Source of the DNA: Spizellomyces sp. 'palustris'
Lineage: Eukaryota > Chytridiomycota > Chytridiomycetes > Spizellomycetales > Spizellomycetaceae
Direction of reading: 5' to 3'
NCBI GenBank assembly: GCA_006535965.1
Contig: QEAR01000029.1
Coordinates: 173,377-237,376 of the forward strand
Length of the DNA: 64,000 bases
In this document: positions 47,314-58,047 of the stretch, piece by piece
Layout: each line of letters opens with the position of its first letter
How positions within the stretch are numbered: the first letter of the stretch is position 1
Position numbers and translations under genes: made by a program
The notes under the pieces: generated by a model
Seen by the model: the letters and a program-made list of their open reading frames with translations, nothing else
Told to the model about the DNA's origin: nothing
Database searches by the model: none

Positions 47314-47856
47314 ATGGCAGCATTGCTCAAAACTACAGCAGCTACGACCTTTTCCAGAACCACCACCTTGGCTGGAATTGTCACCACGCGCACTATCGTT
47401 CTACCAAACCGTTATTTCGGTGACCGAAAACGGCAGGACTTCCGCTCTTCGGATGGGGCCGATGCAACAGAAAACGGGGTCGAAAAGAAGGGTGCTACCA
47501 TCAAGCGGAAAGTCGACGAAATTGTCCAGAAGTTTGACGACATGATATCGGAAGATAAGATTCTTCCAAGTGCCGATAATCCCATTAAGTTGAACTATAC
47601 TAGTCCCCCAGTAACCGAACGAGTAGTTGCCTCGGTCAAGCAGATGTACCACAAGGCAGAAGAAGCGGTTGAAGACATCAAACAGAAAGGAAAAGAGGTG
47701 TTGGGTGATTACTCTGATCAGAAAGACGTTCGAAACAGGTCGGAGGGACATTCGGGAGCGGAGCCTTACAGTGCCGCTGATGAGGCCAAGCAGGCATACG
47801 AAACTGCGAAGAAGAATGTAGTTGAGGGGGGCGACACTCCGCCGAGAAAGTTATAA
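47314..47856 (+). CDS. LEA-like protein with possible mitochondrial presequence
   Basis: Single exon, 180 codons. The first 30 residues (MAALLKTTAATTFSRTTTLA, then TTRTIVLPNRYFG) are rich in Ala, Thr and Arg without acidic residues, a typical mitochondrial targeting profile. The rest is a hydrophilic, alpha-helical chain with Lys/Glu/Ala periodicity: KRKVDEIVQKFDDMI, YHKAEEAVEDIKQKGKEVLG, DEAKQAYETAKKNV. This resembles group 3 LEA proteins, which protect membranes and proteins under desiccation. No named family can be assigned. Function as a stress protectant is inference. Confidence 0.6.
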   Translation: MAALLKTTAATTFSRTTTLAGIVTTRTIVLPNRYFGDRKRQDFRSSDGADATENGVEKKGATIKRKVDEIVQKFDDMISEDKILPSADNPIKLNYTSPPVTERVVASVKQMYHKAEEAVEDIKQKGKEVLGDYSDQKDVRNRSEGHSGAEPYSAADEAKQAYETAKKNVVEGGDTPPRKL

Positions 47857-48750
47857 GCGAATTTGATTTTTGTAGATGCTGTTGCGATATCACCCGGGAG
47901 GAACGAGTTGCTAACTACATACACTCGCTGTCTCTAAATTATCATTCCGGCCCTTTTTCGATCTGCTATTAGGCTTACCATTCCGTAGGTTGGGCTAACA
48001 CTTACTTCCCAAATGTTGTGTCTCCCTTCTGCAGCTCAAACACTGTGAACGACATGTCACTTGCTTCCAGTCTACGGGCGAAACCTTTTATTGCTTTGCT
48101 TGAAATGTAGATCCATGTATAACTAGGAAATGGAAATTGTCATTTCTTACCCAGTGCTGATCAAAATCAACTGGTGGTCGGATGGCCGATAATATCGTTG
48201 TCCCAATTATACTTTAGATCTATTAATACAATATTGGGAGGACAATGGCAGAATCTCCAGCCAAAAACGCACCGCTCTCAGGGCCGATCACGGGTGTTAC
48301 TTCAATTATAAATAAAACACGGGTGCAGTGAATAAAACTTCTTTCATCACTTGTCATATTCTGAAACTGTCGCTGCCGTGGAAGTCAGCAGCTCAACTAG
48401 GCATGTAAAAGATCCTCTCGAATGACTGTCCCAGTTCTCTTCTCGTGACTCTCCGAGTAATCGAAGTTAGATACCTATATTGGTAATTTGTGTGTTCTGG
48501 ATTGCAATACTTGTTGCGAACATATTTAGGCTACAATATGGTGCATTGCTATTACCCATAATACAGGTCACCTTTAGGCAAACCTTCCTTTTAGCTTTTA
48601 AAATTTGAGGGTTGTGTTGCATTCTAGGCAGCATTCTGGATGCGTTTGAAGTGCTTGGCACGTGACCGTTGGAAGTTTCCCCAGCGTCACACACATTGCA
48701 AGATAACTTATTGCCAATACAATTCATGCATCACATTCGAGATAGCGCCA
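47857..48750. other. Large non-coding region upstream of SOG2
   Basis: About 890 nt with no convincing gene. AT-rich in parts (48200-48330). An open frame on the minus strand (48467-48727) has no domain or splice support. Confidence 0.4.
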
Positions 48751-51244
48751 ATGAATATTTCACCCCCGGCTTTTGCATCTCAACGTCCACCCGCCTTGTC
48801 CAGTTCCGGGTCAGTCCGAAGTCATACTCGCACGGCATCTCTCGATAATGCGCGCCTGGGACATTTGGCGCCGGCCAACCATCAACCGACAGCCTTGTTA
48901 TCAAAACTAGAGTCTGTCACATCAAAAGACGATGAAGAGAGGACCGAGCTACCGACGGAGGATCTCGATCTAGCAAGGATGCTGGAAGAAGAAAGAGAAA
49001 AAGGCTCCGTGAGTCTGAACCTCTCGCAGCGCAACTTGGCCAAATTGCCGCGAGAAATTGGAACGATGGTCTTACTTGAAAGGTGAAGGCACCTAGGGAG
49101 AACGGCATCAGCGAAAGACATCCCTGGTTCATTGCTTATGTGGTACTCACAGGCTCGGACTCTCAAATAACATGTTATCCGCATTACCACCAGAACTGTG
49201 TGGTCTCGCTCATTTGCGCTACTTGAATCTGAGATCAAACCGTATGCGTGAATTTCCTTTAGTGGTAATTAGTATTCAATCTCGTAATATGGGGGACGTG
49301 ATTGCTAAAAAGGAAACGTCCAGATATGTCAGTTGCCGGCTTTAGAAATCTTGGGTACGTATATCACTGAATATCTCCCCTGTGAATTTCACCTCATATG
49401 GAATTAGATATGAGTCGAAATAAGCTAAAACGTCTGCCGAATAACTTTGGAACTTTGATGAACTTGAAGGTTTGCTATCTTCGTCTCTATGACCAGCCGC
49501 GGCGACGAACTCAAATTGAGAGACTTGGCCTCCCCGTAGGTACTGAGCCTAGCAAGAAATCGCATCCAAGAGCTACCGACGTATCTGGGAGAGATGCAGG
49601 GTCTGAAGGTTTTGAAAATAGGTAACATCTCTCTGCGATTGTTCCTTGGTTTGGGACGCCAGTTTACCTCTTTGTTATATAGAACACAATCCGATACAAT
49701 GGCCCCCACCTGGTGTCCTGCAGTATGAAGCAGACGTTCCACACGAAATTTGGCTGCAGACCTTCAAGGAGTTTCTCGTGCGAGAAGGTATGGTCCGTCG
49801 GTTCACCGTGGAGATGGCTCGAATGGGATGACCCATATAATGCGTAAATTTTAGGCAACCTTTCCAGGATTGGGCCTAACGACGCAAGGTTTGTCTAATA
49901 TGACCGGCCGGAGTGCATGTATGCAACCTTGTTGACGTCGTACATGATCTTACAGCCCAGACATCTCATCTCCTCCAAATGGCGAGCCGCACACGTCCGG
50001 TGCTGGTCATCGGGGTATACGCAGAGATAAGCAAATGGAGGAGTCTACAGAAGAATGCGATCAGCTACTACACTCTGTTCTTCGAAATGATCATCGAAGT
50101 TCTTTGATTGCACAATCATCTCACGGGGCACCGGAATCGGAACGAGAGTTCCAGTTGTTGGAAGTTCTAGAGGGTGTTGCGTACGCGTTGACATGCATAT
50201 ACAGGATTGTAAAAGAGATTTATGCGCATGCTGCAGATCTTCCGGTGGACCATAATGTCCTGCGCTCCTGGAGAGGACACATGCAAGATCTAAACCGAAA
50301 CACATGCTCAATGATATCCGTATTGTTCAGCAAGTCAGACGGAGAAGCACAGATAGCTGATGGCCAGGTGGAGATTGGTCCAGGCGTCCCACCTTCAGTG
50401 ACCTCCTTAGCAGACCGATTACCGAGCAGTTCCATCGTGTTGGAGGAAGCGAAGAGGAACACTTTATTGGCTACTGCTTCGGCGAAGGCTTTATCTTCTT
50501 TGGTGCAATCTTGCGGCAGTACGCTCATGAAAAATTTGGACGTCAGAACATCTCGATCCCTGATCACACAATGGTATAGCGCTACAGCAGAGCTTGCAGA
50601 CGTGCTATATACTGCCAGCGCATTGGTAGATTTTGGGACAGGTTTCCCACAATCGCCCGAATCAGCTACCTCCACAGACACAACGGACCACGAACCTCAA
50701 CAACATGTTGTACACCCGTCGTTGATTCAGTCGTTAGCAAAGTCTGCCACCGGGGCTGCAATGAATGTTTTGGACTTGTTGAAGAACGTGGGTAAGCCTG
50801 GCGGTACTGAATACGAGGGTACAGATACGGACGGACGGGAAGGATCTAAGGCGGCTGGGCTGCATACCGAGCTTGCAAGCACAATGGAGACCGTTGCGGA
50901 GACAACAAAGAGATTATCTGAATGCTTAGCGGCGGAGGGAGGTGGCGATGACTGGCAGAAGAATGTCACTGAAAGTGCTGGGCGATTCATAAAGGTACTA
51001 AATATGGATCTCTTCTCATCTCTCCGCTGACATTCTCACATATCCTCTGGATACGCAGGCAATCGCGCATATGAGCGCAGCTGCCCGCGCCGTTGCGATA
51101 AATAACCCGTTGGGCAGACCAGTAATGGCAGGGCTTCATAGCGTTACAAGGACGACAAAAGAACTTGCCATGGCGGTTGCTACTCAAAAGTCAACCCCGA
51201 ATCCCATTGTAGATACCATTGTACATTCTAGAACTGGAACGTAG
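48751..51244 (+). CDS. SOG2: Leucine-rich repeat protein Sog2 (RAM network)
   Basis: Scaffold of the RAM (regulation of Ace2/morphogenesis) network acting with the NDR kinase Cbk1 and Hym1. The N-terminus is disordered with a Ser-rich lead. LRRs follow across several exons: SVSLNLSQRNLAKLPREIGT, LGLSNNMLSALPPELCGLAH, LRYLNLRSNRMREFPLV, LDMSRNKLKRLPNNFGTL, then a unit ending LKIEHNPIQWPPPGVL. The Sog2 domain starts at about 50040, with EFQLLEVLEGVAYALTCIYR and AKALSSLVQSCGSTLMKNLD. It continues WYSATAELADVLYTASALVD, then a variable insert and MSAAARAVAINNPLGRPVMA at about 51070. The order LRR then Sog2 is specific to fungal Sog2/Lrr proteins. Stop at 51244. Confidence 0.88.
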
Positions 51245-51355
51245 ATTTCTTTTGTACAATTCGTTTGTTGTGTATTTTCTTATATAGACGATCGATGTTG
51301 TAAATATATTCGTCCTATGTTTTATGGTCAAATTAACAATAACTATAGTAATAGC

Positions 51356-53233
51356 TTATTCAGCTGACACGGCCACTGGACGGGGATCGGCACACCCATT
51401 TGAGTGCGATGATGCCTGAATCCACATCACCACGGTTTCGGCACGTTTGGTGTGTAAAGGATATTGTTTCATTGTGGAAGATGGTGGTGGCATTGGCTCG
51501 CCTGACGCTTCGTCAGCAGAAGCTGTGCAAGCAGGTTGATGAGAACAGTCACACATCGGCATGAGGGAATTCGTCTCGCCGTCTTGCGAATCCGAATCGC
51601 AGTAACCAACAACTTCTGCCTCGTCTTCTGCCTCGTCCTCTGCTCCAACATGCATCGGGGAAGCTTTGCCGCTCCCTTCCCGCTTACTTCGGAGAAGCCC
51701 GGACAACGTCGAGCCACTCTCACCAGTACCCGACGATACATTCCTCATTGCCTTCCTCAGTAAGGCCAATATCTCCACATAATCCGCCTGACTCATACTA
51801 CGGGCGGGAAGGAAAACGGGGTATCCCTCTACTTGCTCTTGAGCACGCACTGTCCGTTCATGCCATATAGCTGCGGTTCGCCAATCGCGGAGGATTAGGT
51901 AATTAATGCCGATGGAGAACCATGCTTCTAGCTAAATGATCATTGTCAGCAACGCGGTAGACGATTAACTCGTCATTTAGTAACATACTAGCAGGGGATG
52001 GTATGTGCCGAGTGCACCTAGAGATTCTGGAAGAGTATCCGAACCGATGTGTTCAGCATCATCGCTGTCTGTCGATGTCACAGTGCCTGGTAAGCTGTTC
52101 GAAATGCTCCTTCGGCATACCGAGTTCGGAGCCATTTTCGACGACGCTTTCGTCGACACGGACTTGAGAAAATCCGGTACGCCAGAAATTGAAGGACCAT
52201 CGAGAGACGGCAGATTCATTACTGGAGACGGTGAGTCAGCAGTAGGAGCCTGCACGTTCTCAAACGCATGAAGCGTGCTTGGATAGAAGCCCAGAAAATG
52301 ATGATAGTCACGCGTACTCCGACGGATCAGATTTTCGATTTGCTGAGAATGTGGCTCCAGGGCCGACCAATAGGGATTTGACAATGACTGCTTGTCTTCA
52401 AGAAGGGAGCAGGTTACGTCGAGAGTCGTGCCACCCTCCTCGCCGGCTGCGGTATCCGGTCGATCATATTCGATGTCTTCCGACACTGTCCTCGCTTTCT
52501 TCTTCTTGCTTCGTTTCTTTTTGCGGATGTCGGCTGCAGTTGCCTCCTCCACCTTTGTGAGCGCTTTATCGAGCAGACATATTGCATATTGATGAAAGCA
52601 CGCAGCCCGCAGAAAGTACAGAATGGCCTCGCTACAACTCTCCTGGGACTCTGTATCCAGAAGTAGCGTATGTTTTGAGCTAGTTCCACCATGCACCAAA
52701 GCTTCGCAATCTACTCCATTCACATTGCGCTTTCTTTTCTTAATGAGGTTTATTGCTGATTTAAAATCTCGGAGCGCTAAGGGGAATTCCTCCCGAAAGC
52801 AATGTATCATGGCCCGAGTCCGATAATATTCAGCAGCGGTGGGAGATGCCGCAATCAAAGTATCCAAAACTTGCGGGTGTGTGAATGACGCCAACTTCCT
52901 CGACGGTATTTTTTCGTGGAAATGGTGAACGTACATCGCCTCCAAATTGTTCGGATCACGCTTCAATACCTAGGTGCATTCGGTTATGAGAGATGGCCTC
53001 AGTTACGTATTGCTGGCAAAGGCGAGATGTACCTTTGAAGCTACGTCATCTAATGAGCTCGCACTTTGCATCGTCAGCACACTTGTCGCTATCTTTATTA
53101 TCCACATTAGAACATCAGACTTGGTAGTGCCTCCCAGACTTCACTGCTTCAGGTTTACCTCGTCGCATCGATATGCCGCAGCAAGTTTTGTGACCGCCAA
53201 TTCACGGAGGCGGTGCTGTCGTATTGATGACAT
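51356..53233 (-). CDS. Conserved fungal TPR-containing protein, function unknown
   Basis: The start at 53233 gives MSSIRQHRLRELAVTKLAAA ending at YRCDE. The next exon IATSVLTMQSASSLDDVASK lies at about 53105-53046. The large exon (52966-51977) begins with PNNLEAMYVHHFHEKIPSRK. Together these match a fungal family I know by its N-terminal signature (RELAVTK, ATMQSAS, YVHFFHEKIPSR) but not by function. The middle has TPR-like helices (AAEYYRTRAMIHCFREEFPL; AILYFLRAACFHQYAICLLD). A basic cluster DIRKKKRSKKKKAR is a possible nuclear localisation signal. The last exon gives YLILRDWRTAAIWHERTVRA at about 51915-51850, then a Cys/Ser-rich tail. Confidence 0.8.
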
Positions 53234-53364
53234 GCGAGTTGGCGCTGGGGAATAATCTCGGGACCCTGGCTGACTCCGTACCAGTCCCCCTGCGGCTTTG
53301 ATCACCTTAGATCACTATGGTTAAAGATTCGCCATAGGGTTGAGCAACAGAACCCAGTCTCTTA

Positions 53365-53586
53365 TTATACCAGCTCGGATGCGTCGTCCACTAAGGTTCT
53401 TATGGTAATTAAGTGGCGAAAAATAACGGGGTCAATTGGGTGTTCGGCAGCGGTGTCGCTATTAAGGGCGAACAATGACTGCAGTAGCTCAAGGGGAAGA
53501 GACAGCCAAGGGCCATGATAGCTTGCTATGTAAGGACTGTCAAGGTTTGAAAACGCATCAGCTTTGAGCGCAGAGCGGCGATACAA
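53365..53586 (-). CDS. Possible small protein or terminal exon
   Basis: Open frame of 73 codons with a conserved-looking helical segment: SLPLELLQSLFALNSDTAAE, then HPIDPVIFRHLITIRTLVDD. The pattern is more protein-like than the surrounding random frames, and it ends cleanly at a stop. It lies in the gap between the TPR gene and TEN1, on the minus strand, and may be the 3' exon of a gene whose start is not identified. No family recognised. Confidence 0.35.
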   Translation of the reverse strand: MYRRSALKADAFSNLDSPYIASYHGPWLSLPLELLQSLFALNSDTAAEHPIDPVIFRHLITIRTLVDDASELV

Positions 53587-53889
53587 CGGAAACGTTCACA
53601 TACTAGTGTTTGTTGCGGCAGATCATGATGGACCCACCGCTGCTGGCCATTGAAGCGCGGTTTGGGCAAGTAGACTTCGTCACCATGCGTGCGGAATCAA
53701 AACCGGGCTATATACCACGGCTAATGCGGCGCTCCGTCAAGCTTTTGGAAGATAGGGTAAGGAAAAACCGTCGTGAAGTAGCGTGTTCTTCATCACCAAA
53801 GACTTATCACGTGCTGGCCGGCGTGATTGTAGTCACGTGCACAAAGGTTGTCTCCACGCTCTCCCAACTCGTGCACTTGCATTTTGCAA

Positions 53890-54438
53890 ATGACCTCGAC
53901 ATCTACTCGCCATCATGGGAAAATTGTCCATATCGAAGAAATCCAGGCCCAGAGCATGTCGGGTTCCTCCGTTCGTGTGATAGGAACGTGGGTACCGCGT
54001 CTATGTTGAGCAATGCGCAATTGAGGCTCCACCTAAACCAACGACCTGCCTTTGTCAGACTGCTGACATATGACACAAACACATCCCTGGCCATTATTGA
54101 ACATGCACGCTCGCAGCTCGTTGTGGACGTTAGTCTACTAGGACCCTTCTCATATCGAACGAAATCCCTTCTACAATTCATCGGCGAGGTAGAAACGTGG
54201 CAGGTAGCGTTCACATGCTTCGAGCTGCCAACTCTCTGGTCTCTTGATGTTAACCGATATTGCGAAAAAGCCGCCACCGAATCTTCCGTTCTCTTGCCTT
54301 CCGTCCGCGTTTCGGAACTATCTTATTCTTCGCGCCCGAATTGCTCGAAATGTTGATGGTCTTGACCTGTCAATGTATGATCAAGCATTGCAGATCAGAA
54401 GGAAATTTGAAGTTGAGAGGGAGTCTTTGAACTTTTGA
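53890..54438 (+). CDS. TEN1: CST complex subunit Ten1
   Basis: OB-fold subunit of the Cdc13/CTC1-Stn1-Ten1 telomere capping complex. The start at 53890 reads MTSTSTRHHGKIVHIEEIQA and leads into GSSVRVIGT at about 53990. The intron (about 53990-54056) removes an in-frame shift and joins to LLTYDTNTSLAIIEHARSQ. The core OB fold continues as LVVDVSLLGPFSYRTKSLLQ and FIGE (about 54190). A second intron (about 54191-54260) precedes ILRARIARNVDGLDLSMYDQ, which is the Ten1 C-terminal signature. RVIGTL, LVVDVSLL-PF and RNVDGLDL-Y together are strong evidence. Length about 130 residues, as expected. Confidence 0.87.
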
Positions 54439-54758
54439 CATGATATTTCTGTTTGGTTCCCTATCACGGGTGTTTTAGATCAATATATAAATATATAGAA
54501 AGGGAGCATTCATCGCGATCTGGATTAATAGGCTCATCCGTATCATTCTCCATAATATGACGTATAATAGCATCGTTATCAAGACTCGTTGTCTTCCTGC
54601 GTTGTGGGAAGCGAGTAAGACATCAAATAGATGCGCCCTTTGATGACCGCTTGGCATTATAAATGTCGCGCTACAACGAAACATCAAAGTTTATGCCTCG
54701 CATGCAACATCCACCAACAGATAGTGATATACCTCCAACTTTCGTACACGCTCCATGC

Positions 54759-55980
54759 TCAACCTAAGACGCCGCTCAATTGAAAGAGACTCTTGGAGTA
54801 CTGAGTCTCTGGATTATGATTTTTTGTCGCTATTGTACTTGCCGTTCCAAGTAGCCACTTACGGAAATCAGAGAGGACGTCATGCGACGTGCGATCGGCG
54901 TTCAATGCAGACTCCGAGGCGGACCCCTCAATCTCTGGTGCTTCTGAACCGATATACAGTGAGTTCAATTCTTCTTGTGCGGCTGGGACTTTGAAGAATA
55001 CGAGATGCGGCAACTGTCATGATCGAAATAAAAAAAATTGCATTAAGTATCTCACCGTTTCCGACTTCAACTTGAGCATTGGCGGTGCGGAATACTTCTA
55101 TCACTATCAGAGGGACCGCGTAAAGCAATAACTTTTGAGGATGTAACGGCCGGACATGAACCGACCTCTATTGAGCTTTTGCAACCCAAGTTCTATCTTT
55201 TCAACTAGATCTGCTCGCTTCTGCCGATCTCCCAAACTATGATCTTGCAATCCATCCGGGAATTTGGGTGATATTCTCCGTAGGCAGTCTGCGAGTTGAG
55301 CCTCCCGTCTACTGCACATCTTTTGCAGGGACATTGTGCGTGATGATTGCGCAAGGCTGCCAAATGTCCAATGATTGAAATGTTCTTCGTTTCCTCAAGA
55401 CGAGAGCCAAGGGTCGAGGCCCATCCAATTACCTGAGTTGGGACACCCTTTCCTTGATGTTCACCAGGCTGTCATCTTTATCCCATGTTGCCGCATTGGA
55501 TGATTCTGCCTGAGTAAGGAGACTGAGCAGCCCTCCAACGTTCAGAATATAAATAAGTATAGGTGGCTCGAAGAACAACGCACTCTCGACGACTTCGATC
55601 CTGGTCTAACACCATCTCGCTTAGCCTCGAGCGCTCTTCGGTCAGCTTTCTTAGTAGTTCAATCTTCTCCGCAAGCTTAAGCTCGGCTAAAGTACCAGTA
55701 CCATGTGTAAGACTGGTGTCATCTTACAGTAAATATAGATAGCAATTGGTGTTCATATGTGAGGCTTGCCTTGTGAGACCTTCTCGAGGAGAATGCTTCG
55801 CTCTGATTGACTCTGTCCGCCAGAGGAAGCTACCGTAGCCCGGAGCCTGTCAAGAAAACTGCCAAGGTCGACTGCGCCCCTACGGGTGCGAGGCCGCCTC
55901 GGTGTACGCACGAGAACTGGTATAGGCGGCGTGCGATCTGTCATGCTGAAGATTCCCACACTTCCTCGTCGATCGTCCAT
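54759..55980 (-). CDS. Putative multi-exon coiled-coil protein, unknown
   Basis: A tentative gene model built from several minus-strand exons. It starts with MDDRRGSVGIFSMTDRTPPI at 55980 and continues to FLDRLRATVASSGGQSQSER. A helical stretch follows (LKLAEKIELLRKLTEERSRL at about 55685-55620). Downstream frames give SLQKMCSRREAQLADCLRRI and RADLVEKIELGLQKLNRGRF at about 55335-55160. The last open exon ends at 54759. The heptad-like Leu/Glu/Lys pattern in three exons suggests one coiled-coil chain, perhaps a cytoskeletal or kinetochore component. I do not recognise it. Exon joins were not resolved. Confidence 0.4.
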
Positions 55981-56521
55981 TGTGGGATTGACTTGACGCG
56001 TCCGCTGCGCCCCGCGATCGCCTCAACCTACAGCTTACAGCGCGTAAGCATCTCGATCATTTCAGTAGACAGTTTTTTCCCAGACAGCTTGCAATTCCTT
56101 CCAAATACGCAAGCTATGACCGGTATATAATTGCTTCCGCATTTTTGTTATACGATATTTTTTAATTGAATTGGTCTCAGTGAGACGGGTCATTTATGGC
56201 ACCGACTGGGATATGGACGCCTTACGAGGCGCAAATCTTCATTTAATAAGGCTGGTGTTGACAGGCTTCGTGATCATGAGAAAGGTCGTGAGTGTTGCAT
56301 ATTCACAAAAGAAACTATCTTTAGCATCATCTCAACGGTAACCCCTACTGCTATATGGGTCGACAAGGTCTGTAGTCTATATAGCCCGTCCAGGATGGCC
56401 AACACCGTTTAAACATTGGATTCTAAAGGAGGCGGGAACGCTTGAAATTGAGGGCAATTCGGAAGATACAGTACACCAAGCGTACATATCGTTTATTGAA
56501 ATCACGCCGTTCCTCATACTG

Positions 56522-57126
56522 ATGTCAGTCTCATTCAGCCACGCAGAAATCACCAAATTGCTGAGAGCAGACGTTCCACAACAACCACGGCGGGGTGAAT
56601 GGCCCAAACCCGACCGTCCTGGTTTATGGGGACAAGTTCGAGATCTAAAGCGAAAGGCACCTGAAAACGATGAAGAAGATGAGAATGAACAGGATGAAGA
56701 CAAGTCCGTTGCGAGGCATGATCAATTTGACGTGGATGCGGAGCCGCCAACTCTACCCACACCATGGTTAATGGTCGCCGCAGCCGCCCCGGAAATTGAC
56801 ATTTTTACGCCAAGGCGTTCTGCTGCTCAACGTACCGTTGCAGAAGAACCTCGCCGGGTAGTGGAGAAAATTCTGCAACGTCGTGATACGCCTTGTCAAA
56901 AAGAATTTGTACTTCCTTTGGAACTAGGCATGCGGCGGAAGGTTTTCCAAGTCCATGCATGCGAAGCTTGCCTGCGTACATCTCATCCGAAACAGTTCGA
57001 AAGAACCTGGTCTTGCAAACCGCATATTATTGATAAGCTCACCCCCGGCGAAGAACGCGACATGATCATTAAATTGAAAGAGGTGAGAATTCGACGAGCT
57101 GCAGAGAACGCATTAACCTTACGTTA
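56522..57126 (+). CDS. Hypothetical protein with a Cys cluster
   Basis: Open frame of 201 codons, in the same frame as an upstream open stretch from about 56370 (RPGWPTPFKHWILKEAGTLE, then DTVHQAYISFIEITPFLI). The real gene is therefore probably longer, with a spliced start. The middle is acidic (NDEEDENEQDEDKS). The C-terminal part is ordered-looking: CQKEFVLPLELGMRRKVFQV, then HACEACLRTSHPKQFERTWS and CKPHII. Cys at CxxC and further Cys/His positions could form a zinc site. A donor GTGAGA right after LKE at about 57082 suggests another downstream exon. No family recognised. Confidence 0.45.
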
Positions 57127-58047
57127 AGCGTCATGTCCTTACTAGATTGCAGAGGAGACCGAGACTTGTTTCGCATACAAGAAAAGGCTATATGTAGGCA
57201 AACTGACATGGCGCCACAGAGAGTTCCTGTACTTTCATTGATGAGCGTTTGTGCACAGGGCATACAGCTGACCTCGGACAATCGGGAGGCAATCGATTTT
57301 GTCACAGAGCGGCTAATGGCGTTGGAACACTACCTTGATTCATACGTGGTCAGCATCCTCTTCTTCCTGCGGAGGTTGCTTTTGAGTCACCTGATAGACC
57401 ATCGTTTCCATAGGTCAATTTACCGATTCCCCTTTCGCAGTTGGGCTCGAACCCTCCGGACAGAGCCCGAAGAATGCCGACAAAGAACAAAGGTTATGAT
57501 AGCAAGGGTGCAAATGAACCAATTGAAAACTAGCGTGGGTCGTGCGTGCATGACGGAGTATCTGCATGAAAATTGATATTTTCCTTTGCCCACAGCTTCA
57601 ATGTATCGAATGCTAAAAAGTTACATCTGGATGAAACAATCTAGGTAGGTGGCAGGAATCCACGCTAGCCTATGGGTCAAAAAACATGACTGGTTGACCT
57701 TTAGTATTCGTCGATTCTAAGTCTGCAACCAGGTTTTCAACCCTACTGGTGGACAGTGATCGAATTCCATTATCGGTTTATTTTCATTGCTCTATGCTAT
57801 AGTATAGCTATGGTTTTCTAGGACGAAAAACCAGATGTTTTGAATATCATTTTTGGAAAAGTCAACCGGAAGGCCAATAGTAGCCGTGCCATCCTGATCA
57901 CATGAATTCGGAAGGATGCGGATCTTGCGTCATCATCACAAACATGGGGGAATAAAATGGAAGGACCCCGTGGACTCGCACTTTCCACTTTCTGTACCCG
58001 GGCATCCACACTTTACATTTCACTCAACCAAGCAGCAATCTTGCATC
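57127..58047. other. Upstream region of malate synthase
   Basis: About 920 nt. An open frame at 57133-57576 has no domain resemblance; part of it could be exons of the preceding hypothetical gene. The last 250 nt before 58048 are non-coding and should hold the malate synthase promoter. Confidence 0.35.

Noticed and set aside
53610-54356. Long forward open frame of 248 codons overlapping TEN1
   Set aside because: The recognisable Ten1 pieces are in other frames joined by introns, so the long frame mixes intron and wrong-frame sequence.
57440-57480. GGGTTCGAGCCC on the minus strand, resembling a tRNA T-loop
   Set aside because: No matching A box or cloverleaf could be found at the right distance on the minus strand, so not a tRNA.
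57133-57576. Forward open frame of 147 codons
   Set aside because: No domain or biased composition. It overlaps possible splice sites of the preceding hypothetical gene, so it is not called a gene by itself.
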